Shown here: positions 49,077 through 58,789 of the stretch, one piece after another
How the letters are laid out: every line of letters starts with the position of its first letter
How positions within the stretch are numbered: position 1 is the stretch's first letter
Origin: Cycas panzhihuaensis
Lineage: Eukaryota; Cycadophyta
Reading direction: 5' to 3'
NCBI GenBank assembly: GCA_023213395.1
Contig: CM041465.1
Coordinates: 76,081,741-76,145,740, forward strand
Length of the DNA stretch: 64,000 nucleotides
Notes under the pieces: generated by a model
Told to the model about the DNA's origin: nothing
The model's database searches: none
What the model saw: the letters and a program-made list of their open reading frames with translations, nothing else
Translations under genes and position numbers: made by a program

Positions 49077-51586
49077 AGAACCCATAGAATAATTTTAACA
49101 TAGTAGTAGAGCATGGATGATATGATCTTAAGATAAGTAAAATGGGAAGCAAGAAATAGATCATATCCTCTATGAGACAAAGATGGATGGAAAAGGGAAA
49201 AGTAGGATGATGAAGATCACATGCATAAGATGATGATCTTTGTCATCCAAGGATGATCCATGCATGAATTGTATGAGCCAATATAGAGCTAGTATCATAC
49301 TAGTATGGGCTAATATTAAGCCACTATCAAGTTAGTATAATATGATATCAAAAGCCAATATGGAGGGGTAATTTGATGAGTTAGGAACCAATGTATTGAT
49401 GAGATATGACCACAATATAGGGGCATGTTGAAAGTGATGATAAAGAGTCATATGATGAGAATTATAATAAGTAAAAGAAGTCATAGTGTGTAAGATGAGA
49501 TAGATTGAGCATGACAGATTTACATTCTATTTGTATCCTTGCTTGCTAATAAAGGAGTCACTACTACATTTAATCACAAAGAATTTATCCTAAATCATCT
49601 AGATTGTAGTGAATATTAAAATAGATAAGTCACCATAGTTTGTAATATCATGCCATGCTATGAATATATACTATTGACTGAATGAAAGATACCATCACTC
49701 TAAATTGGCCTAGTGATGTAGATGAATCACTTGCAGATAAACATAGATATTTACAAGAATCATAATTCATTTCCCATGGAAGAAGAGACATTACCGCCAT
49801 TCATAGATGCTATACGTAGAGAAAGATCACAAAGAAATCCAAGAAATGGTTACGTGCATAAATCGACATAAGCTCAATGGATATATGTTTATCATTCATA
49901 GAAAATAACCTAGTGATTTCATACATAGTTCAATAATCATTGCTAAAAATCAATTATAGGTACCATAGTTTGAAAATGATCACCATTACCAATATTGCCC
50001 AATTAGTGCACTCATTTTAGTTGAAATTGACATGAAATCAATTCAAGGACGAACAACAATAATGGTAGTTTCTATTCATGGATTAGTGATGCCCTACATG
50101 ACTAAAATAAATTGCAAAGACAACCAAATTCAAAAAATACATGTAAAACCATAAAATTTTAATAATAGAAAAATTTATTAGGTGAGGATTAATTTTCACA
50201 ATGTTATATTAAATTAAATTGGATATTACTTTGAAGTCTACCCAAGCCCCTAAAGTATATAGTCTATCGTATGGAGAGATGCATGTGACTAAGGACTCAA
50301 TGAATTAGGTGCCTAATGTATTTTTTACCCCAATCCCCCTTTTTCTATGGCATATTGGTACTTTTTTAGTATAACTTCTTTATATCATATCTAATTCAAG
50401 TGCCATCAAATTTGTTTGAAGGAAGACTTAAAGATAGATGAAATGAATGGATGTAAGGCATATTTTAGAGATTGTATCATAGAAATTTAATCAATAAATT
50501 TAGACAAGAAGGTTTTAGCAAGTTTACAAGTTTATTTTTTGAGTAATTTGAGGTATATTTTGATGATTTTAAAAGTCCTAGATATATTTTGATATATGTA
50601 AATACATGATAATAGTTTTGGGTACATGTTTGATGGATATATGATAAAAAGAGATAATTCAAGGCTTATTTATACATTAAATCTCAAATTTTAAGATGTG
50701 AAGTATATGAGAACCTTTTTAATTATGAATGAAAAATAAATGATATATATTTTACCTATTAGACATGGCAATGAAATCCCCCAAGTGAATTTAAGATATA
50801 AAACAATTGAAAGTTGATGAAATCACCTAGTTTGATGATAGATAAAATGATCACTTGGTTGAATAAATAATTGAATAAATAGATGAATGCAAATATACCA
50901 CCTTAATATGTTTCAAAAAATGTTTGATTGAGAGTTGTTGATTAAATAAATATTGGTTGAGAGTTATTTAATATTGATGAGAGTTACCTACTTGATATGA
51001 GAAGATGAGAGATATCATATGATTGATTGATTATTTGATTAATAATGGTTATGGGTTATCCATAAAACCAAGATAAGTTATTGAGGAGTCCAACTAATAT
51101 GTGTTTTCAATTAAAAATCTAATAACCATGTATGACAAAATATATGGAATACATTACACATGTTGCATTGTTGTAAAAAACTTGATAAGCTAGATGATAC
51201 AGCTTGTTATTAAAGTTTGTTGGTTTGATAAGATGATAAAAGACTAGTTACTAAAAATTAACTACAAGGGTTACCTTGTATAGAATCATTGATGGATATA
51301 GCACACGAGTTTTCCTATATCTCGTGGGTTGAAAGATTAAAAAAAAATGTAAGCTACTCTTGTTATAACATATTTACCTGGTTAAGTAATTTAACTTGTT
51401 TTCGAAGTATGTGTATTTTATTTATAAAACTTATGAACTGCATATAAGCTACACTTCATAGATAGTTTGTGATTGTAGTTGTCAATTACCCATGCATTTC
51501 AATAGATAGTTATTGTTTTATATGGACATTAGTGAATTTGGTTTGTTGATGAGTTTATTTTATAGTTTACAAGTGAAAGATATAAA
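49077..51586 (+). other. Internal region of the old outer element
   Basis: About 2.5 kb of AT-rich DNA with no recognised gene on either strand. It continues at 57,706 to the right LTR. The stretch at about 50,000-50,100 has some open + strand translation without a recognised family. Confidence 0.45.
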
Positions 51587-51591
51587 ATTAT

Positions 51592-51974
51592 TATTGGAAA
51601 AAATATTGTAGGGGCAGAACATATACAAAATCACATAGATCACTATTACATCATAGCTTCAACATAAAAGTACTTTGTATTCAATCCATATTGTACTGAA
51701 GAGAGTTACAAATTTCCCAAATAAGGGCGGTGTCTAAAGACACCAAGGTTTCATACCCCTCAATATTTATAATTTTGGGGGAGGAGGGAAACTCCTCAAC
51801 CCTTAAAATTTAAATTAATAATAAAATAATGCTAACTTAAGTCAAATGAAATTAACTTAAATTAACATTAACTTACCTATACATGTTGAGCACCCACATG
51901 TGTAAAATGAAGTTGATGAGGTATACAATCCTGGTTGGAAGGTGGGAGTGGAGTGATGATGATTAACTCCAACA
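51592..51974 (-). repeat. 3' LTR of the gag-only element
   Basis: 383 bases ending GATTAACTCCAACA; starts TA instead of TG. Shares the 'AAGGGCGGTGTCTAAAGACA' segment with its partner LTR. Confidence 0.95.
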
Positions 51975-52057
51975 TTCTCCCCCTTAATGATCATCATGAA
52001 CACTTGTATCTTCTCATTGAACTTATGGAACTTGTATTTGAAAAAAACTTTAACAAT

Positions 52058-52708
52058 CTATCTTTTAACTTGATATCTATCAACTCTTCTTATCTTTTCA
52101 GCAACATGTATCTTTGTACCATGAAGTGATATAAAAAATCTATAAATAAAGTGCAAAAAATTTGGTGCAAATAAAGCTTGATTCAAGTAAGTATATATAA
52201 CTGTAACTTTAACTTCTGGAATTTTAACTTTGAATGTTATATCATTAGGTCTCTTTTCTGTCATATCATAAGATTCATTCTCCATCATGTCATATGATTC
52301 ATTCTCCCCCTCAAATGGAGGATCATATACTTGTGTAGCAAGTTGGTCCTACATTTGATCTGAATCTTTATGGGTGTTGTCATTATGATTCACCTGTTCT
52401 ATTACTTATCTCACACACTCATCAAAAATATCATCAAATACATGGAGGGTATCTTCCCCATAAGTGGAAATTAATATATTCCAAATAGATTTTGACGTTG
52501 TTAATTTACAAACCTTTGAAAAAACATCATCATTCATAGTGAAAAATAATAAACTTAAAACTTCATTATCTTTTTTTAAATTTTCTTTAATACTTAGATC
52601 ACATTCATATTGCAAATATTTCAAAAGGTCATGTGCAATAAAATAATCTTACATGGTTCTATACCATAGTGAAGAATTTTGCCCATTAAATATAGGAAAT
52701 TGTGCCAT
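52058..52708 (-). pseudogene. Copia-type gag of the gag-only element
   Basis: One - strand frame of about 217 codons from ATG 52708 to 52058, broken by a few stops. It begins 'MAQFPIFNGQNSSLWYRTM', the typical copia gag start, followed by 'KTSK'-type 'LTTSKSIWNILISTYGED' (about 52,500-52,445). The C-terminal part (52288-52058) is open but has no zinc knuckle. It ends about 80 bases before the 3' LTR, so this is the element's entire visible coding capacity. Confidence 0.8.
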
Positions 52709-52719
52709 TTTATCAAAAA

Positions 52720-54240
52720 AACTTTAGTACATAAAAGTATTATTTTATCAAATCAAATAAAGTTAATAAGTGACTAAACTTATATGATGTCAAATATACT
52801 TTTCAAAAGAAATATAATACATCAATAAACATATATGATTTTAGATAAACCTTTTGAAGTAGATGTAATGCCCTTTAAAAAATCAATCAACTAGGAACAG
52901 TAAGGAAATACTGGATATATAAGCAAATTTTCATGTAATAAAGATCCTTTTAACAATACAAATCTGGAATGTAACTTTGATGATAAAAGGAATAATCCTT
53001 AAACTTTTAATTTTCTTCAAATGAATAAATGTAAATTCTCAATGCAATAAATCCTTAGCCTTGATGATAATATATAATGTTGAGAAAACTAAAAAATATA
53101 TATATTTTACTTTGAAAGATAAGGAGTATGAAGAAACTTTTCAAAAGAAGGGTTAGAGGACAACTTCAAGTTTGGTTGCTTCAAAAGTATACTAAACGAT
53201 GTTAGAAGAATATGAAACTTCACCAGTATGAAGATTAATATATGAATCCAACAGAATTGACCGTTTTAAAAATGGGTTCTTATAAATCAAGTTTTGATAA
53301 ATCAAAGGAACATGCATCTTTTTTAGGCTTAAAGGGAGCAGGGAGCTCAAAAAAATATAAAATTACTAATAAAACTTTATAAAATACTGAGAAATGATTA
53401 AATATTATTTAGAGGACTGATCAATATACTTTCAGCTAAAAAATTATATATAAAAATGGCAGGTTAGAGGTAATTAAGTACCTCTACTTTGAGTGATTTG
53501 AAAATCAGTAAAAATATGTTAAAATGTAAAAAAAACTATGTTAGTTCGAAGGGGAATGAGTCAGCTTCCTAATGAAACTTTGGATGTCAAATAAAAAAGT
53601 TATAGCAAAAATCGTAACAGGTGCCTTTATGGTAAAATGTTAAGGAAAATATTGAAAACCACTAAAATGACACTTTTGATGATTAAAATAATGATCAAAA
53701 TAAATTCTAAAAATTAAAATAAATAGTTGGTAATAATGTTTGTTGAATGTAGATCACTTTGGGATAAATCTAGGCAGAAAATAGTTTTCCGATAATAAAA
53801 TATAATTAGTTCAAAAAGTGAGTTTATAAAAAGTTTAAAAAAGGCTCAAAAAAGGACTGATTGACTTTAAATCAACTAAAACATAGTCAAATCAGCACCA
53901 AATTGGTCATATGACCAGTTGAAATTGATCTACGAAAAATTTATGATGTAATGAAACTAGTTTCGTCAGGAACCAATGATCCCGTGAGGAGTTATGGAAA
54001 AACTTTACTAGTAACCCTATGTAAAGTAAAAAAATTAAAAATAATAAAAGAAAAAATGTTATTAAAAACTTGTTAGCACCCTTTTGTAATTAGTTACAGT
54101 CATATAAAGGTAAAATGGGACTGGGGACTAAGAGTGAAAGGGGCTTAAGCCCTTTAAACCCTGTATTTAAAAATATATACAATAAAATTTGATTTTTTTC
54201 AAAACTTTATATTAAAAATAAAAAATGAAAGTTTAAATTT
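52720..54240 (-). other. Leader shared with the second family copy
   Basis: Non-coding. It aligns throughout with 61,790-63,290, including 'GAATGAGTCAGCTTCC' and 'GAAACTAGTTTCGTCAG' in both. The similarity stops at about 54,240. Confidence 0.75.
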
Positions 54241-54293
54241 AGTTTGGTCGTAGGCGTCTGGCTGATCAGAACGGCATGATCGAGCTCGTGGAT

Positions 54294-54505
54294 CAGATTG
54301 AAGCTACTACTGTGCTATTGTGAGGATCATGAAAGCAAGACAGATTTTAGACCGTAATAATATTATGGCAGAGGTGACAAGATAGTTACAATCAAGGTTT
54401 CTGCCAAACCCTGTTGTAATAAAGAAATGAATTGAATCTCCTATTGAACGAAAGTTTTTAGAAAGGGATAAAAGCGACCGAAAATTATACAAGTATCTTG
54501 CCTAA
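54294..54505 (+). pseudogene. CUL3: Captured C-terminal fragment of a Cullin-3 gene
   Basis: The + strand reads 'QIEA', an 8-base insertion (54306-54313), then a 63-codon frame from 54314 to TAA 54503-54505: 'AIVRIMKARQILDRNNIMAE', 'LQSRFLPNPVVIKK', 'ERKFLERDKSDRKLYKYLA'. This is the C-terminal winged-helix domain of cullins that receives NEDD8, with the modified Lys in 'VRIMK'. 'NNI-AEVT', 'LQSRFL-NP' and the terminal 'DRKLY-YLA' match the Cullin-3 branch, the scaffold of BTB-based ubiquitin ligases. Two in-frame stops (one for Gln, one for Arg) both fit C-to-T change. It lies antisense to the element that carries it. Confidence 0.88.
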
Positions 54506-56150
54506 GACACTACAGATTGTTTCAGGTATTATCTGGTTAGATGTGTATGTAATTTGTAGAGTAAGGTTTCTTTTCTACAATTTATGGTATTGATCATCAA
54601 CGCCAAGGTTGGTCAGTTTTATCTTTTCCAAAGCTTTGCTTTGTTAAAATATGCTTTGCAGCACAAGGAGAGGCAATTGAACTACGTTCTCAAGTCTGAA
54701 AAAAATGACAGAGCCACCCTTTGTTTCAATGGGGTATGCGAGGCCCTCTGATACTAGAATGTATTTTAGATTTGTAATTGTGGTAAAAGAGGTTACAACT
54801 GTCAATAGCAATGAGCCAATGGATTTGTATAGGATTTGAAATTCTTTGATTTATTATTTGTTGTGTCTCATATATGTGCAGCACCATGATTTTAACTCTA
54901 GACGGTCTATTATTTATGTTTATTTTGGTAGCCTAGCAGTTTCATCCAAAGCACAAATTTGCTTGGAGTGCCATGAGAGGTTGTTGAGTTCTTAGGGTTT
55001 TAAGGCTTCTACGGTGAGCATTAAAAAGAAAAGGCCCGATTCCCAGCCCAATGGAAATTATGGGATGTAAAATTATTATGCTATTATAGCTCAGATTGAT
55101 GAAGAGAGTTTGGAGTATAAAGGTCTGTAGTTCGACCTGGGCGATGCCACCAGAATGTTGATCAAGATTTAGAGGCAAGGGTTGTTGCACCTTTTTCATC
55201 AAAGAGGTTGATACTTTTTCTTTTTCTTGCTTTGGAAACTTTGTTGATACAGTGCATGCAAAGAATTACTAAAGCTAATAGTGCTTACTTTTTAGATGAC
55301 CGGGGTATTGGATATCAAAAGATTGTAAAGTTGTGAAGATTTCAAACTCGTTTGTTTTTCAACCAAACCTTCATTAGGGTTTTGCAGATGTCACGTATGC
55401 ACTTATTATAGCATTACAGGAACTTCAAATGTGTGAAGCCGAAGTGCCTCTCCCCTCTACAAATTATAACCAGGATGCAGACTTTGGCTTCACAAGACTT
55501 TTCTTGAAGATGAAACATGTATCACTGCTCTCTTGATTAAACAGGAACTTTGGTAGAGTTAAAATGCTTAGAAGGTAACAGTTGTGCAAGGTTGGGAATG
55601 TTAAAGATGAGAAACAACATGGCAGAAAGTATTAGAATTAAAGTGTAGAGGCACCAGTGAGGATACAAAGCTTATTACAACTTAAGAATGTTTTTTTTAA
55701 TTTTTGAAGTAATGTTCAGATCTAAATATTGTGATCATGTTTCCATATTCAAGCTTGGTGGTCTATTGGAGCAATCTGAGCACTCTTAAGAACTCTCAAG
55801 GAAAAATGACAAAGGATAGATTTAAGATTATGAGCTTAATAATGGCTTCCGCTTCCTGATAGAGGGTGGAAGGGAGTGCCCAAAAAAATGTAGAGAATAA
55901 AATACATGGATGTAATAGGAAAGTAGTAGATGTGGCCAACAAAAGAGGCAATATAGAAAGCAGAGTACAGAAACAATATACCTTCTTTGGCCTGCAAGAT
56001 CAAATACCAATTAAAATTTTGAGAATTTTGTTGTATTCTTTTTGTAAAGAATGAAAATAATTGATAGTTTTTGCACTCCTTTTCAGTCACAAATGAAAAT
56101 GCTTATGTGCATGAGATGTCAAAAAAATATGTAACGTAAAACATATGAGA
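54506..56150 (+). other. Further host-like DNA next to the Cullin-3 fragment
   Basis: Richer in GC than its surroundings and without retrotransposon similarity. It may be the Cullin-3 3' flank or other captured genes. One + frame (54939-55211) follows an intron-like pyrimidine tract and AG, and reads 'SSKAQICLECHERLL' and 'AIIAQIDEESLEYKGL' and 'FDLGDATRMLIKI'. Its four stops are all readable as Gln. A second (about 55,387-55,530), also after a TTTTGCAG, reads 'DVTYALIIALQELQMCEAEV'. I recognise neither. The - strand is open over 55202-54942, so coding is not certain. Confidence 0.4.
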
Positions 56151-56639
56151 AATGAAATATCAACGTGAGGAGCATGGACATATTTTTCAAATATCTTGAA
56201 GATATATCAAATAAATAAAATGCACATGTATTTGTATTTGAAATATCTTTAAATATGTTGTAGATGTATTAGAAATATGAGTTTAGATCTGAAAAAAAAT
56301 ATGATGAACCTGGAAATGTAGTTGTAGCTGATTTGCAGCAATGAGATCTGCTCTTTATACTTCTCCAAAAGGCTGAATATACCTAAAAAATTGCAGATCT
56401 GTAAAAAGAGCTTGTAAATATAGTTAAATATATGTTAAAAAATACAGATATAAAATGAAATATAGTAGATCTAAACTAAATGTTATAGATCTGCAACAAA
56501 TATACCAGAAATTATTAAAAAATTTATCGAAATAAATAGATCTGAACTAAATATAGTAGAAAATGCTAAAAATTTTGATAAAATAAGTAGATCTTAAGCT
56601 AAATATTGTAGATTTGATGTAAGTATAACAGATCTAAAA

Positions 56640-57110
56640 ACTATAAGGCAGATCTTAAAGAAATATAGCTCAAATTTGAAAAAAACTTGAGTAAATATTA
56701 TATGCAGCTGCAATCCTGCATAGATCTACAAAAATATAGGATAAATAGACAAAAATCTTCTTAAAAAATGAAAATGTTTTTATAAAAATATATAGATCTA
56801 AGAAAATATATCACAAATATGAAGAAAAACTTGAATAAATCTTGCATGTAGCTAAAAATCCTTCATAAATCTTTGAAAAAATATAGCTTGTAACTGAAAT
56901 CTGTTGATCTCTTTCATAGACCTAGAAATATAGATAAGAATTTTCTAAAAAATGGTGAAATATATGATTAAAAAATATAGATCTGAAGAAATATAGCTCA
57001 AACCTAAAAGAAAACTTAGATAAATGTGGCTTGCTGTTAAAATCCTTTACAAATCTTTGAAAAAATATAGCTAGTGGCTGAAATCCTTTACAAATCTACA
57101 CAAATATTTG
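56640..57110 (-). repeat. Degenerate tandem repeat with AGATCT-anchored units
   Basis: Three imperfect units begin at AGATCT (56650, 56794, 56979) and share 'GAAATATAGCTCAAA'-like and 'AATCTTTGAAAAAATATAGC' segments. The spacing of about 144 and 185 differs because the first unit lacks about 40 bases. Looser AGATCT-containing copies extend left to about 56,280. It lies in the leader next to the 5' LTR. Confidence 0.7.
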
Positions 57111-57301
57111 AAATATCTTTGTTATTTATAAATATAACTAAATAATAAATAAATCTTGATGAAAAATATATGAAACTATTAGAAAAAATGTGCAGAAAAT
57201 AAGTATAACCAGTATTTTGCTTGTGAGCAAATCTATCTCAAAATCTTCTTGCTTCTTTAAAATTTTTCAATAGACCAATAATCAATCACTCTAATACCAA
57301 A

Positions 57302-57700
57302 TGTTGGAAAAAATATTGCAGGAGAATATGATAGAACATATACAAAAATCACATAGATCAATATTACATCATGGCATCATAGCTTCAACATGAAAGTACT
57401 TTGTATTTAATCTATATTGTAGTAAAGAGAGTTACAAATTTCCCAAATAAGGGCGGTGTCTAAAGACACCAGGGTTGCACACCCCTCAATATTTATAATT
57501 TTGGGGGAGGAGGGAAACTCCTCAACCCCTGAAATTTAAATTAATAATAAAATAATGCTAACTTAACTCAAATGAAACTAACTCAAATTAACATTAACTT
57601 ACCTACACATGTTGAGCACCCACATGTGTAAAATGAGGTTGATAAGGTGTACAATCCTAGTTAGAAGGTGGGAGTGGAGTGATGACGATTAACTCCAACA
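57302..57700 (-). repeat. 5' LTR of the gag-only element
   Basis: 399 bases, TGTTGGAAAAAATA...AACTCCAACA. The primer binding site lies just to its left on + ('CTCTAATACCA' then AA). Confidence 0.95.
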
Positions 57701-57705
57701 ATTAT

Positions 57706-57946
57706 TAAGAAAATGCTTCATATATTATGATGAGTTATGAGTTATCTTTGATTGATGGTTTACAGATGATAATATGGCATGTCAATTAAAAAGGTAATAT
57801 GACATTTTCTTGTAAGAGAATAAGCATGTTAAAGATAGGATTGAGAGTTGACATTACAGTTGATATGAGGACACATTCTGAATAGGTAATCCAACATAGT
57901 TATGAAAATATTTAAAAAGTTTCACAAATTAAACTTTAAGAAGGAG
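57706..57946 (+). other. 3' internal end of the old outer element
   Basis: Non-coding, ending in the tract AAGAAGGAG directly before the right LTR. Confidence 0.6.
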
Positions 57947-58441
57947 TGTTAAAATATTGAATTTCATAATATTTGATGTAATATTTAATTAGTAGTTAAG
58001 TCATAATTTTTCGATGTAAAAGTTCTCATATATGATCTCATTGGATAATGTATTAGTGTAATATTATTAGTTGATGATGAGGTGATACAACTATATGAAG
58101 GCAATATATATTATAAGGTAAATTAGATAACCTAATTCTCCTATGATACTAGAATTACTCATCATGAGGACTTACTGATTATCATTCATCAATATGAGAT
58201 CTTATATATATTTGAGGATGGTTTCCCCATTTATGGTTTTTTCACATTAAACATGGTGTCACATATATAATTGCATAATTAACTCTTTGCTCTTAATCCT
58301 CAGTCCTTAATCTTTATCACATTAAATATGTTATTAATTAATCACATGATTACATTTATTATTTATACAAATTGTATTAATATAAATGCTTCACATATTC
58401 TCACTTGCTTGACTACATAAGTTGTTATCAAAATTTTAACA
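57947..58441 (+). repeat. Right LTR of the old outer element
   Basis: 495 bases, TGTTAAAATATTGAA...AAATTTTAACA. It is preceded by a polypurine tract and followed by TGGTATCAGAC plus leader sequence (TTTATGCAAGAATTTTA) resembling that after the left LTR. Confidence 0.88.
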
Positions 58442-58452
58442 TGGTATCAGAC
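58442..58452 (+). promoter_or_regulatory. Primer binding site to the right of the outer LTR
   Basis: TGGTATCAGAC directly after the LTR. A primer binding site belongs after a 5' LTR, so this LTR also begins another, truncated unit. Confidence 0.8.
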
Positions 58453-58789
58453 TTTATGCAAGAATTTTAGCATACATGACAATAAATAATGGACAATTTT
58501 AGGAACTACTTTATTTCTATCATCTTCAATGGAAGCAAATGAATAACAACCATCTTTAAGGGAAAGAATCATCCAAAATATTGCTAAAACAATCACCACA
58601 AGTCCAAAAACTAAAACTAAGATAATCATCCTCGAGTACAAGATGGATATTTATAAATATTTAACTCAACCCCACATTTTCCTTCAATAATACTAACTTC
58701 TTAATTAAATATCAATTCTTTTATTCTTAGCATATAACAAGTTTCCCCCATTGAAAAGATGTTTTTCCCTTAAAGAATTAAGACATGTA
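58453..58789. other. Unassigned DNA between the leader and the chromovirus end
   Basis: About 340 bases; the first 30 resemble the outer element's leader, the rest is unassigned. Confidence 0.4.

Larger units (their letters stand above)
51592..57700 (-). mobile_element. Gag-only LTR element carrying a Cullin-3 fragment, target duplication ATTAT
   Basis: LTRs 51592-51974 and 57302-57700; exact duplication ATTAT at 51587-51591 and 57701-57705. On the - strand: 5' LTR, primer binding site (TGGTATTAGAG, reverse of about 57289-57299), leader with tandem repeats, a 1.9-kb host-derived segment (56,150-54,240), a shared leader (54,240-52,720), gag (52708-52058), the tract AAGGGGGAGAA and the 3' LTR. 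No pol. The same family recurs at 61,450-63,290. Confidence 0.9.
35790..58441 (+). mobile_element. Old LTR element split by nested insertions
   Basis: LTRs at 35790-36271 and 57947-58441 match along their length. The first is followed by a primer-binding-site-like TGGTATTTGAG, the second preceded by the tract AAGAAGGAG. The internal sequence is what remains after removing the copia element (36351-49076) and the gag-only element (51592-57700): about 2.9 kb with no recognised gene. The right LTR is itself followed by a primer binding site, so the unit may be part of a tandem. No target duplication is seen. Confidence 0.7.

Noticed and set aside
54942-55202. 86-codon - strand open frame in the cargo
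   Set aside because: No recognised domain; the + strand reads more like protein, with all stops explained by C-to-T, though neither is proven.
58447-58641. 64-codon hydrophobic - strand open frame
   Set aside because: No recognised family; it lies over primer site and leader sequence.
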